Shown one piece after another: positions 1 to 12,109 of a DNA stretch of 64,000 bases. The stretch's first letter is position 1. Every line of letters begins with the position of its first letter. Below the pieces are notes generated by a model. That model was given only the letters and a program-made list of their open reading frames with translations, ran no database searches and was not told the origin of the DNA. Both the position numbers and the translations under genes were made by a program. Origin of the DNA: Apis mellifera (taxonomy: Eukaryota > Arthropoda > Insecta > Hymenoptera > Apidae); contig NC_037650.1 in assembly GCF_003254395.2 (NCBI RefSeq), forward strand, positions 3,100,001-3,164,000, written 5' to 3'.

Positions 1-1452
1 GCAGAGGAAATTCCAGGTGGACAATCTCCAAGGGAACAACGGGGAGACGGTCTCCCTGTTGGCCAAGTCGCGATAAGCCTCCTCGTTCGATCTCTCCTCG
101 AACTCGTCCCCGGGCGACGACTCATCCTCGAGCTTCTCCGTCATCCTCGACGGCAGGATGACGCGTCGCACCGGCAACGTGCGCAACCGTGCGCTCAGGG
201 TGCGGAACATGAACGCGAGGGGCGAGCGGCCGTCGAGGCGGATCACGTTCTGAGGATTGTGCAGCAGGATGCGTTTGTCGATGACGGGTATGAACAAACG
301 TTTGTACAACTCGCATTGGATCTTCACGTTGGACGGCTCGTCCGACATCCGTTTCAACAGATACTTGCCGTGATCCTCGTCCAATATCCTCTCCTCGTCC
401 ATCAACTCTTTGTACAATTCGTAGCTCGCGTTCAAGTAGTGTCTGGTCTTCTCGTGGTTGAACAACATTTGGATCTTGTCCGTCATCTCGAGGAAACTCG
501 TGTCGATGATACGGCCGATCAACGGATTCAAACGGAAGTGGTTCCGTTTCTTCATGTGGTCCACGTCCGGGCACATTAGGTATATGATGAGGGTCGGTTT
601 CAACGGCCAGTTGGAGAATATGTCCTCGATCTGGCTCGAGACGAACTCCTCGTAACTCGCCTCGACCGCGCACCCGCCACCCTTCCAGTCCCCGCGGTTC
701 GCCTCCCCGCACGTCATCTCGAGCGACGGGTTGAAATATTTCATGGCGTTGCTGTACGCTTCGTTGATCGCCGCCTCGTCCATGGGCAGATAGGAGGAGT
801 AGTCGAGCTTCTTGTTAGGGATGAGCGGCAACCCTTCCACGATGTAACCTTTGTAACGGATGTCCCGTTTGTTGAGACGGTTCAGTATCAGGTTCATGAT
901 TATATCTGGGCCTACGTAACCGCCCAGCTTCAATATGTTAGCCATCAATCGGCCTTTCTCGCTACCCTCCTCGATCTCGAGTTTGATCAGGTAAACGGGG
1001 CAGATCAGTATGCATTTCCACGTGGTGGCGATCATGCTCGCGAGTTTCATGGTGTTGAGGTCGGGTTTGCCGAGCATCACGAAACAGGTCGGCTCCTTCT
1101 CCAGGTATTTCGCTCTCGCGTCGGTGTCCAGATACGGGTCCCGACTCGCGTACGGCTCCTCGGAGGGGGGGAAGTGCGGAGTGTTCTCGTGGTCGTTGGA
1201 CGACAAACACGAGTCGGAGAATCTGGTGAACGGGTTCGCGTCCTCGTGAAACGCGTAGTAATTGTTCGCTTTCGGGTACAGGTGGGGGAGAGGCTTGGGC
1301 CATTCGGGGGCGTATTCCTCGCGGGGGTAACCTTTAACGTGTTTGAAGTGACTTTTCTTCAAGATGAACGATGCGTCCGTGTCGAACTCGTCGAACTCTT
1401 CCCTCTTCTTCTTCTTCTTCCGTAAATGTGCAATGCGTTTCTTGTCGCACAT
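1..1452 (-). CDS. Adenylate kinase 9-like protein, N-terminal part (runs off left edge)
   Basis: The minus strand is open without interruption for 484 codons from ATG at 1452 to the window edge. The protein starts MCDKKRIAHLRKKKKKREEF. A nucleoside-monophosphate-kinase-like module begins near residue 122 with CFVMLGKPDLNTMKLASMIA, in the position of a P-loop. It is followed by a segment resembling the NMP-binding and core region of adenylate kinases (ILKLGGYVGPDIIMNLILNR, then YKGYIVEGLPLIP in the place of the usual GFLLDGFPR), and by a second beta strand, PTLIIYLMCPDVDHM. This layout resembles AK9, a long multi-domain nucleotide kinase of animals. The P-loop lacks the canonical GxxxxGK[ST], so this module is probably degenerate. 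The start is the first ATG after an in-frame stop near 1590; an upstream spliced start cannot be excluded. The OLA1 exon lies only about 185 bp upstream on the same strand. Assigned from motif recall, not a search. Confidence 0.72.
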   Translation of the reverse strand, partial: MCDKKRIAHLRKKKKKREEFDEFDTDASFILKKSHFKHVKGYPREEYAPEWPKPLPHLYPKANNYYAFHEDANPFTRFSDSCLSSNDHENTPHFPPSEEPYASRDPYLDTDARAKYLEKEPTCFVMLGKPDLNTMKLASMIATTWKCILICPVYLIKLEIEEGSEKGRLMANILKLGGYVGPDIIMNLILNRLNKRDIRYKGYIVEGLPLIPNKKLDYSSYLPMDEAAINEAYSNAMKYFNPSLEMTCGEANRGDWKGGGCAVEASYEEFVSSQIEDIFSNWPLKPTLIIYLMCPDVDHMKKRNHFRLNPLIGRIIDTSFLEMTDKIQMLFNHEKTRHYLNASYELYKELMDEERILDEDHGKYLLKRMSDEPSNVKIQCELYKRLFIPVIDKRILLHNPQNVIRLDGRSPLAFMFRTLSARLRTLPVRRVILPSRMTEKLEDESSPGDEFEERSNEEAYRDLANRETVSPLFPWRLSTWNFLC

Positions 1453-1631
1453 ATTTTCATTTTTCAGGTTATCTTTGAAAATCCCTTTCGAGCAAAATTC
1501 GAACAAACGACGCGCGCCTCTTTCATCGATTCGCGCAAGATCGATACGTTTCTTTCGAAATTCAACGAGTCGATAGGATTTAATTATTCAATTATAATAT
1601 TAATTATAATAATAATAATAATGAAACGTGT

Positions 1632-1637
1632 GGATAC
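1632..1637 (-). other. Splice donor of OLA1 exon 1
   Basis: On the minus strand, GTATCC directly follows AATAA, at the point where the protein stops resembling OLA1. The intron would be in phase 2, leaving AA of a Lys or Asn codon to be completed by the next exon. Confidence 0.6.
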
Positions 1638-1822
1638 TTATTTTCATTGGGATCGATGGTGCAGAAGGGGAAGTTCTCAGCGGCCGCTTGACTCTTGGTC
1701 AACACGTTGAAGAAGGTCGATTTCCCCACGTTAGGTATTCCAACTATACCAACTTTCAAATTGGTCCCGACACGGCCAATAAGCGGTTTCCGTTCCGGTT
1801 CCTCGATTTTCTTTGGCGCCAT
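1638..1822 (-). CDS. OLA1: Obg-like ATPase 1, first coding exon
   Basis: This exon encodes 61 complete residues plus two bases of a split codon, starting MAPKKIEEPERKPLIGRVGT. It contains the P-loop GIVGIPNVGKSTFFN (about residues 25-39) and ends at FCTIDPNEN, where animal OLA1 proteins continue with a basic residue and VPVPDERF. That continuation is absent here; instead a GT donor (GTATCC at 1637-1632) follows the first two bases of the next codon. OLA1 is a cytosolic P-loop ATPase of the Obg/YchF family (known from the family). The start is the first ATG and gives the usual MxPKK N terminus. No further OLA1 exon is visible in the window. The next minus-strand coding sequence is the AK9-like gene, so the remaining exons are either beyond the left edge, with AK9-like lying in OLA1 intron 1, or elsewhere. 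Confidence 0.85.
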
Positions 1823-2760
1823 CCTAGGAAAAATAGAAATCTATATCGTCATCATTTTCCTCTTCCTCCCTCCCTCCTCCCTTCCCCAATTCGATCCGTC
1901 CCGAGAGAAACGTCGATTCATCTTTTCGACGTTATTAACGCGTGGCTCTCGACAAACGGAAGAAAAGAAAAAAACGATATATCAATATTTGCATATACAC
2001 GGCGCGCGTGTACGTGGACGTAGAAATGAAAATGACTCGGCATTTGTTGGCATTCGAGCGCCACGCCCTTCGTCGTCTTCGATCCCAACCCTTGGAATCT
2101 TTAACATTTGCCCCCGGCCTTGCTTGGAACGGAATCAGAGAGGGCGAGTAAAGTAAGTAAAAGTGGTGGTGGTGGTGGAGTCGAGTCGGCTTCTCAAACA
2201 TCCGAGTCGCTCGGGGTGACTAATTATATTAATGCGGACGGCACATCAAGCGATTGCTGTGTTTACCGCGAGATTGCCCCCCCTTTCTTTCTCTCGATCC
2301 CATAGGCCGCGCCATATCAAAAGGATGGAAACAGGTACGCAGACGACGCCTACGGTGAGGCGAGGGGAGAGGCGATGCGAAAGTGTAGAGCGGAGAGTAG
2401 AGAGGAGGAGGAAGGTGGATACTCTCCCCGGCGAGTAAAGATGCGAGGGAGGAGGTATACGTCGGGTAAGGGGACCGACGATTACTGGGCACCAAAGCCG
2501 CGAATCACCGGCATCACGCCGGGAATCTGCAACCGCGCCTTAGGCCGCCAATCCGCCACCGACTTTGCCGCGATTCCTCTCTCTCTCTCTTTCTCTCTCT
2601 CTCTGTCGCCTTCTTTTCGTCCCACGATCGACCACCATTCGAACGGCCCTCCCCTCCCCCCTGTCTGAAACTCTGTTCCTCTGTCTCTGGAACTCTGTTT
2701 AACCGCGCCACTTTCCTCCACCGTCCCCCAGAAAATTTGCAAATTATATGGATAATGGAA
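1823..2760. other. 5' flank of OLA1: presumed promoter region, no gene seen
   Basis: This is CpG-containing DNA directly upstream of the OLA1 start codon, so its 5'UTR and promoter should lie here (inference). I see no convincing TATA box or initiator. It contains a CT-rich tract at about 2575-2605. The short open frames on both strands overlap one another and show no recognisable protein motif. Confidence 0.4.
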
Positions 2761-3548
2761 GAGAGAGAGAGAGAGAGGGAAGGAGAGCCGCTCTAAGGAA
2801 ACGATTGCTATTCGAGGCGCCGTCGCTCTTTTTTCTTTTTTTTATCTATTTCGGTCGTGGATATTCGATTACACGGATTTATCTGCTTCGTGTTTTTTTA
2901 TCGATCGATACGACGAAAGTTGTATCGCTCGGTAAATTCGGGTATCCGCGTAAATTTAAATTAAAAGTTTAAAAGATACCGCCAATTCTATCGGTACAGG
3001 ATTGAACGTATTGGGGGAGCTGCAGGCTCGGGTTGCAGCATTGCACGGTGCTGCCTCGTAACACTAGCCTCTCGAACCAGCCACGAGATGCACACCAGAA
3101 GTTAACCTTACTTTGGCTGGGAGAAGGAGTTATTTATAGATTGCTAACTTTAACAATTTTCGAGTGCACGTTTTTTAAGATTCCCACCACACACTTGAAC
3201 CATCTCCCCATATCGGGGATTCGTATGAACGTTTCTATCAGCGTGACGGGCATTGCATCATTTTTACATGCGCGTTACGTTACCCGTCTCTTCGTGTGAA
3301 AATTATTACGGGAAATTTCTTACAGTATAGCACTATTTTCGCGCACGATTCGCGCAATTGGTCGATCAAGCGTCGATTAAATACCTTGTATATCCTTTTT
3401 TCACTGTTTTTAAATAAATATCACCGTACAACGCGTGGCAAAGAAAGGAACACAGCACTACACTGACGTCACACGTTCGACCGGCCTTCAGTCGCGAAAT
3501 AGGGAACTGTATTACCGGCCGACAACTTCTTCGATCGAATGGAAAAGG

Positions 3549-3588
3549 GAGAGAGAGAGAGAGAGAGAGAAAGAAAGAGAGAGAGAAA
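3549..3588. repeat. (GA)n microsatellite
   Basis: GA dinucleotides run from the tail of AAAAGGGAGAGAG, interrupted by a few AAAG steps. It is one of the longer GA tracts in the window. Confidence 0.9.
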
Positions 3589-3901
3589 ACAAGAGGCAGG
3601 CTAGATGGATTATTAAATAAAAAAAAAAAAAAACGCGCAATCGAAATATTCTTATTCATCCGAATAACTGCCTCGAATAACAACAATGTGGTCAATTTTA
3701 TCGTGGTTCAATTTTTTTCGTATTGCCATTTTGATGCTTCAGTTTCGCTTTGTAATTTTTGCGAAACGATTCCCTAGTTGATTTCAATGATTTGATCCGC
3801 TCTAAGTATCTATAATTCGGAGACCAGTTCATTGTAATTCTAGGAATAGAATTTATGAAATGAAGCGCTACCTTTAATCTCTTGGAAGAAAAAGGGGTCA
3901 T

Positions 3902-3940
<39 letters not shown>

Positions 3941-6900
3941 TTGATTGTAATGCTTTCGTAGAAACCATAAACACGCATGCTTCTTCCACAACAAATATAA
4001 TTCCTTCGAGATTAAAAAAAAAAATAAATAAATACACGATTCGATTGAAATCGTTGAAATAACGCATTTCATCGTAATTTCGCCCAAATAGGATAAACTT
4101 CTTTTCTTTTTTTTTTTTTCTCTCGATAAACCATTCTGAGACACGAGCCCAATCACGATCGCAATTAATTATCGTGTTACGTGCAAAAGTTTTTCTATGA
4201 TGCGCTTACGTACGTGTGTACGTAAAGAGGAAGATAGGATCGATACGATCGAAAATACGAACGCGATTATTGGATCTAATTCGACGGTGTGCGTTATGCG
4301 ATGGGAACGCACGTTGTGGATCACCGGAGGGCCGTAATTCGAAGGATAATATTAAGATTGCTTCGGAATGAAAGAAAAAAAAAAAGATGGCGCGCGCGCG
4401 TATGTGTGCATGCGTGTGCCCTTACGGTCTACGGTCCTCCTTTTTAGTGGCGCCGTGAGATCGGATCGGAGAGAAAGAACGAGACGATCGTTTTTTGAAT
4501 TTTTAAATTTTTTTTTTTTTCCTTTTATATCCGAGAAGTAAAATCCTCTCAGAAATCGATCTCGTTTCGTTCGCATCTTCGGTTAGAAAGATACAAAGTG
4601 CGATGATTCGATCGTAATTTTGCCAATCGATTGCCGAAAAAATTTCCGATAAACGGCCAACCGAGATATTTGTTACGATATATTACGTTAACCGATATTT
4701 CATTTGGCGGACAAATTTCTAACATTGTGCTCGACCTTGCGCCGTATGATTATTTCAATTATTTTATTACGAACCGTATCAATCTCGGCCCATATAATGC
4801 ATATAATCAGAAGGCTATTATTCCACGAGCGCACGGCTGGCGGAAAGGACCTATTCCTCCTCCTACCTCCTCCGTACCCCCCTCCCCCCCATAGTCTCGC
4901 CCGATTTTCGTGATATTGTAATTTGGAGACCGCAAACGTCGCTGACGTCATTGGTACACCATCGAGCAGCATCTTGCCGGCGTGGCGCACGATCGAGAAA
5001 CCCCTTCCCCCCTCTCTCCCCCTCCCCTTTCTTATTGGCCGACAATTTCGATGAAAAGCATATTAAAGGCGGACGAATTATAGGAATTTCGGCAGATTAG
5101 ATAGGTCGGCCGAATTGAAGGATTGCGTTACTAATTCGCGTTACGAGTACGCGTACGACGCGCTGCCGCTCGTTTCTTTCAAGATTTATTTGGATTGAAT
5201 CGGAAGGATTTACGAAATTGCACGAATGGCGACGCAAATTCTCTCGTTCAACGATAATCGATAATCGGAGCGAGAGGAAAGAGAGCGAAAAAGGGGGAGT
5301 TATTCAACTATTTGACGAAACATGGTTTGTGCAAACAAATATCTCGCGGGCTGTCATTTATTTAGAGGCGATTGCACGCCTCATAACGTTTCGTCCGCCA
5401 GTTGTTCGGTTTGGTTATACCGTTTGTACCAATGTACCGCGAGCTGGTTTATTGGTAGAAAAAATAGAAGGTGGATCGTAAATGGAGATCGTTTGGAATA
5501 ACAGGGTGCAGGGGAATAAGAGCAGAGTTTGCATTGGAAGATAATAAAACGTAAGAGAACGATCGTTTAATGAGGAAACTGGTACTGGTTTTTCTTTTTT
5601 ACGAGGAAATAAAGCATCAAGTGTGGGCCAATTAGACGTGGTTCTTGTCTCTTTCTTCTTTCTTCCTCGCTCGATTTCTATATTGATCAATATTCTCAGC
5701 TAATCGAATCCGATACCATCCTCCAAAACTGGAAAAGCAGATGGACGAAGTGAAAAGAATTGGAGGTTTAATCTTAAATTAGGACGTTTCTTTCTCTCTC
5801 TCTCAAAGTTTTAGTTTGCCCCTCGAAGAGGAAGGAAGCGCGAAATGGAATAAAAAAAAAAAAAAAATTGAGAAAGAAGAAGAAGAAGAAGAAGCATGCT
5901 AATATATGGGAATCATTGACTTGTTCATTCTTAAATAGTTTAAAATTATACTTATCCAGGATGGAACCGATTACAACACTGTATCAGGAATAGACTAGAA
6001 ACTACATCCCTACGCAACTACGAAACTAATTGCACACGGGACGGGGAAAAGAAGCCTTGATAATTCCTCGAGCATGTAGCCACGCAATTAAGGTGTAACG
6101 TTTCTGAAGTTCTGGTCGTAAACAACGCGGGCAAAGTAGCGGAACCTCCGGAGGCTCGGTTCCGCCCGTCAATTGTTACCAATTGTTACCAATCAGAGTA
6201 ATACGTGTCATTACGGTGCGAGAAGGTTAGCAGCGGCGTGTATAGCGCGCTGGCTGGCTCCACCACGCCAATCCGCCACGCCACGCACAGATATCCACGA
6301 GCAGCACGATATTAATTCGTGGATGTAATTACATCGCTCGCGTCCGACACGTGTGCAATCACGTCGATTAATTAATTCTACGCCATCCTACTCCACTCGT
6401 ACGTATTTTATCAAACTCGTCTTATCGACGTATCGCGCCTGCATATATAATACATATATCTATAGTTATCTCGAAAAATAAAAAGACGAATCGAAGTGAA
6501 ACGATAATTTTAATAATAGAATTAAAAGTGACACGCTAACGTCACGGTCACGTATTCCGCGTATTATTAAATTATCCCCGTCTACGGGATGAAACTACGC
6601 ATGAAACTCGACGTAATTAAAACAATATGGATGGAGTATTATAATAATAATAATAGTAATGGTAATATTTCAAGGTTACGGGAGTCATTAATTAAACTAT
6701 AAATATAATTAGCCCGGCTATTATAACGTACGTACGCGCGGGTGAATGAAAAAAAATGCCGCGGCACACCTGTCATTACATAGCTGGATATTATAGCTGG
6801 AACGATTAAAATTAATTAGCGGGACATATAGATTTCGTTTCTTAACACGTCTCTCTCTCTCTCTCTTTTTTTAACTGTCGCTGTTCGACAATTTGTTTAA

Positions 6901-7331
6901 AATTAATTAAGATAGCGCATCAAATAGCAAGGTATGGAGGGAAACTTTACGGTCTAGAAATCCGGTGTTGTTTTTGCGTCTTACGTTATATATATATATA
7001 GATAGGTGTCGTGAGAGTTGGCGCGGTTCAAGTGGAATAAGCCGACGAAGAGAGGACCCGGCGCTTCGCGTCTTTTCTTTACGTCTTGCTTGCGTCGGCT
7101 TTACCCACTTCGTCGACGATACTCGAGCGCGCGCGATTCGATTTTTTTTCTTTTCCCTCGCAAATTTCCTCTTCCACGAAACACGGATATACACGTTGTT
7201 GCGAATATCGACGAGGAGTCTTTTTTTTTGCACGGTTTAAGGGGCTCGGTCTGATTGGAGCTCGGAGTCGACCAGTGAACAGCAGCCGATCGAAATCGAT
7301 TTGAAAGTCTCGATGTATCGTGGAGCTGTAT

Positions 7332-7362
7332 AAGAAGAAGAAGAAGAAGAAGAAGAAGAAAA
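7332..7362. repeat. (AAG)n microsatellite
   Basis: About ten perfect AAG units. On the minus strand this reads as a serine/leucine run in several spurious open frames. Confidence 0.92.
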
Positions 7363-8297
7363 GCAACGCGTTCGTGCATCGCGTGGCAGAAACCGAACCA
7401 ACCAGTGGCCACGCCTCCTTAGACAGCCGCCAGCCAACAATTAAGATTTGATCGGCAAAAATGGTCGAGGCAAAATGGCGCTGGCCACTGAATACGTAAT
7501 ACGAACGCTCGTGGACGAGGCTTGGCGCGGCGGAACCGGCACAACACGTGCTTCCTCGTGCATCCGGACTGCGGCCAGAACTCGCGTTTATGATTAGAGG
7601 GTGACTCGCGTCGATTACAACCTCCCTCTTCGAAGGGAAAGCCTGTTTCTCTACTCGAAAACTGCCATCTCGATACAACTCGTCCAAACTCCTTCCCTTT
7701 CGTCCGATAACTTTGACTTAAAATTTACAATTTTTCCTACAACCAGATTCCGCTCCAACACCGATAAGAGGATCGATGAAAGTGGAAAAAAAATTGGAAA
7801 ATGATATATGAATACGTTTACAAGAAGGGGATGGATACAGTTAATCGTCCTCCATCTCGTAATATGAATCGTATAACATTTTCTCTCGAACATAGTACGA
7901 GGAATACGCATCGGGATTCAAGAGAAGGATCCGTTTCTTTCCCTTCTTCCTCCTCCCCGGTTTTTTGCACGAGCCCAAACCGTGCACCGCCGACATTCCT
8001 TTTTTCCCCTCGAAGAACGAGGGAAGAGACCGGATTAAAATTGCAGGAGCGATTTCGCGAGCTCATGATACCGGCGAAAATGCAGCGGAGGCTCTAATCA
8101 TGGCGGATACACGCCGCGGTAGCCGCTACCACGTTTTACCCCTTAACTTTCAAGACTCTCATTACGCTAATGTCCCGCCAATCACGGACCCTCCGCGCCG
8201 TCTCCTCCCCCCCTGCACTTTTTCTCAATCGCTCCCAATCGGAATCATGCAAACGGTGGATGCGAAAATATCGAACATATCGACGCACGCAACCGTA

Positions 8298-8322
8298 GAT
8301 CGAAGGAAGGAAGGAAGGAAGG
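8298..8322. repeat. (GGAA)n microsatellite
   Basis: About six GGAA units in a row; a similar tract lies at 35400-35427. Confidence 0.9.
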
Positions 8323-10139
8323 AAATATCGTGGATATTCGATCGTGGGCGAAATACTCGTTGAGAAGACAAGTTACAAGTCTCGCGAGAGAGAGAGAGAG
8401 AGAAGGACGACAGGTCTTTTGGTCGCGCGTTAATGAGCCCGTTTTACGTATTAATTTAACGATTTTACGATTGCGCATGGGCCAAATGAAGGAGAGTTGT
8501 TGCATAGAACAAGGGTCTTTTGCACCGTTGAAACGTTTGCAACGGCCCATCGGGATCTTTAACAGGGTACTTGGCGGAATGGGCGAAGAAACGCTCTTTA
8601 GCATACCATGGCGGGGCCAAACGTTAAGCCGGTCGTTAAGTTTATGGGGGAGCGCGAGATCCGAGCGGTTGGCAATTAGATGCCCTCTGTGAACACTGTG
8701 ATCTTCGCCACGCGAAAGGAAACGACCGTGCGCGAAGCTTGGCCGTGGCGTGTCTTTTTTCACCAGATCCTTTTTTCCTTCCTTCCTTTCTTTTTACGCG
8801 AGGCCAGCCGAAGGGAAATTGAAATACGAAAATCCTTCCCCCTTTTATATATCGATCTTCTATTCGTTCCTTCTCAAAATTCTGAACGATTGATACGTGG
8901 AAAGATTTTAAAATGATCGTGAAAAAGGAAGCCACGTAGCGCAATTTATAATTACGAATACGGATCGTTTGCGGTGCTCCAAGACTATTACTCCTCCATT
9001 CTCCAGTATGAATCTTTCATGCCTTCTCCTCACTCTACTTACATCATACACACACATATATCGATCTCGAAGATCCTCGAATCGAAGAGTGATAACAAAG
9101 GGGAGAAAAATCGTGGTGGCTTTCGGCCACGTTGATTTCGAGCAGGTAGGTCGAACGAAATTGCGCGACGAGGGAAGAAGAAAGAGAGAGAGAGAGAGGG
9201 GAGCCGTTTTCTATCCGCGGCTGCACCGCGGTGAAAATGGCGGTGGAAGAGGACCAAAGGGGCGATGGAAGCATGGAAGGGCCCCGGAGAGCAGCCGACC
9301 ACTTATCATTAAGCCGCATCTTCCACCGAGGCAGTCAGGGTAATTGTTTCCTCCGGTTTATAGTTTTATTCCGACTCACCGGCGCGATGATATCTCTCCT
9401 CGTTTTATATTCCTCCGGGCTGTATCGAGCCATCATGGCCGCCTACCTTCTCCTCCTTTCTTTCCCTCTTCCTTCTCTCCCTCCATTTCCCTCCTTTCTT
9501 CAACCTCCTCCTCCGCTTATTTTTCCTTCGAATCCATCGGGTCGATTCCTGCTTCCTCCCCTCCCCCGTTTACACAGGAGCATAGGATTTTTTTTCAAAA
9601 AGAGAGAGAGAGAGAGGAAGGAAGGGGGAATCTCTTAAATAAAGCGCGCCATCTTCGAAAAAAAAGGGGGGTTGCAGGCTGGGATGGTAGTAGCATTAAC
9701 CTCGCCTAGTCGCGCGATATGGAAATATCCAAGCCATGTATAATAACATGGCATCGAAGCGGTTCTTTCGGGTAAACGGCGACGAGGAGCTGGCAAAGTA
9801 TTTTCGTGGAAAGAGGGCGATCGGGTGGCGGCGGCGGTGGTGGTTGTGGTGGTGGCCGCGGTTTTATACTCGTTTTGCCTGGAAATTAAGAGTCTCGCGC
9901 TCTACGAGGGCGGCGCTGGAAACAGGGCCTATCGTTTAAGCCGGATCTCCATGCGAGATTACTGCCCCCGGGGGTGGCCGCGACGGCGACGGTGGAGGAG
10001 GCGGTGGTGCCGGTACCAATATTGGTAGTTGTGGTAGTTTACTCGAAAGGCGGGCCCTTAGGCTTCCCCACCCATTCATGATCTACCACACTGAGGAGGA
10101 TAGAGGGAGAAAGAGAGAGAGAGAGTGACGTCATCCTTT

Positions 10140-11260
10140 GGAAAACTAACATCAATGATCGTAGCAGATTCATCTTTCGTCTTATGCTTATATTTCAATG
10201 GCAATTTATGGATTGATTCTGTTCAGGATTGAGTGTACAATAAGCCATCGAATGATATTTTAGCGTCATTTTATTGGAAAATTAATATCGTTCAGAAATA
10301 ATCGTAAAATTAGGTTCATTTTTCGACGCATCTTTTCTTTATACTTGAATAATAATTTATCGATTAATTCTGTTCAGAATTGATACAGTGGAGATTAGTT
10401 TGTACGAAGAAAATTTTATGCAACGTCTCTTATTTTTTTCAAAATTAATAGAATCGTAGAAAATGGTCGTATCAGATTCCTCTTCTTTCGATGCACAGTT
10501 TGTCTTTATATTTTAATTTATCAATTAATTCTGTTCAGAATCGAGTATACAATAAGTTAGTTTATATTGAACGATATTTTATGTAGCGTCATTTTTTGGA
10601 AAACTAATATCGTTCAGAAATAATTATATTAAATTTATCTTTCAATGCATAGTTTTTTCTTTATACTTAAATAACAATTTATCGATTAATTCTGTTCAGA
10701 ATCAATATAATGGAAGTCAATTTGTATGAACGAAATTTTATGTAGGGTTTCTTATTTTTTTGCAAAACATTACATCATAAAAAATTGTATTAGATTGTAT
10801 TAGATTCATCTTTCGACATAATTTGTTAGTTTGTATGAATGAAATTTTATGTAGGGTTTCTTATTTTTTTGCAAAATATTACATCATAAAAAATGGTCGT
10901 ATTAGATTTATCTTTCGATACAATTTGTTAGTTTGAACGAAATTTTACGCAGCGTCATTTTTTGTAAAATTAATATGAAAAATAATCGTATCAGATTCAT
11001 TTTTCGACACAATTTGTTAGTTTGAACGAAATTTTACATAGCGTCATTTTTTGTAAAATTAATATTGTATCAGATTCATTTTTCGACACAATTTGTTAGT
11101 TTGAACGAAATTTTATTTAAGGTATTATCTTATTTTTTGGAAAATTAACATCGTCAATAATTACATCAAATAATTTTTATCTCTAACGCATATTTTATCG
11201 ACAGCTTATCGATTAATTCACTATTCAGAATCGATACAATGAATATCGATTTGTAGGAAT
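10140..11260. repeat. Degenerate tandem array, about 158-bp period, AT-rich
   Basis: The phrase ATTAATTCTGTTCAGAAT recurs near 10211, 10363, 10522 and 10683, a spacing of about 158 bp, and once more, altered, near 11214. Each is followed by a conserved block ending in GAACGAAATTTTATGTAGCG or similar. Between 10.8 and 11.1 kb the period shortens to about 80-100 bp around TTCGACACAATTTGTTAGTT. Copies differ by many substitutions and indels, so the array is old. No coding potential is seen. Confidence 0.85.
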
Positions 11261-12100
11261 TAAAAATTTCATGTTATTTAATTCAATTTTTCTATTTGGG
11301 CTCACTTCATTTTTATAAACTTTTTTTATAACTTTTCCAATATTATATAATTGGAAATATTGCATCTCTTTGACACAAAAGTGAGTAAATTTTTGATACA
11401 TTGGATATTACGCGTTTTAAAGAAAATATTTTTTAAAAAATCCTTTGTATAAACATAAATTTTTATCAATCGAGAACGAAAATTTGAGAGAATTAGATTT
11501 ATATTTTTTTATTATACGCATATAAAGAGTAACGCGAATGTATTTGTTTCTCGTGAACAAATGATCGAATTCTAGTTTTATTTCCAAAAAAACATACATT
11601 TGTTCGAATTAAAAAACAGATTTATTTATCTATTCATTATAATCAATTTATTATTATTTAATTTACAATACGAATTTACTACGAAAAAGATTAAAAAATA
11701 AACCAATATCGTTAATAAATAAATTTAATCGAATATAGATAAAAAATGATCGAACAATCGATTATTCCTTTTTTTAACTTTCCCTAATAAAGCGTAATAA
11801 AAATTCGAAACACATATTATAATATTTACATACGCATAACTCTACGATATTATATTTTCGATATCGACCGAGGTGAAGGTGATTCTATTATCGAAATTTC
11901 GCCAGTCTGTGTTTGGAATTTAGAGGTGACGCATCGAGCGTGCGTCTCTCTCGCGCATATTATTCCCAACGAATTCGCTGTTATTCGTGAAACTGTGTCG
12001 CCCTCCGCTTATTTTTTGGGGGGGGGTGTGTCGTGGGTGTTGCAGTCGCAGCTGCACTTGAGATCGATCCGCACGTGTTCCTCCCCCTTTGTGCGCCCGT
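11261..12100. other. AT-rich spacer, no gene seen
   Basis: AT-rich DNA between two tandem arrays, with only short chance open frames. It becomes GC-richer near 11.9-12.1 kb, just before the next array. Nothing recognisable is present. Confidence 0.5.
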
Positions 12101-12109
12101 CCGTCGTTT

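Larger units (their letters stand above)
2761..10100. other. Gene-free unique DNA with scattered microsatellites
   Basis: I find no protein, RNA gene or mobile-element signature in this stretch. It holds GA tracts (2758-2780, 3549-3588, 3904-3940, 8384-8402, 9186-9201, 9601-9616), an AAG run (7332-7362), a GGAA run (8298-8322) and several poly-A/T runs. Two perfect TGACGTCA words occur at 3464-3471 and 4943-4950. Long open frames around 7.1-7.7 kb occur in several frames at once and reflect low stop-codon density, not genes. Confidence 0.5.

Noticed and set aside
122..712. 196-codon minus-strand open frame
   Set aside because: It is an out-of-frame shadow of the AK9-like coding sequence and begins at GTG.
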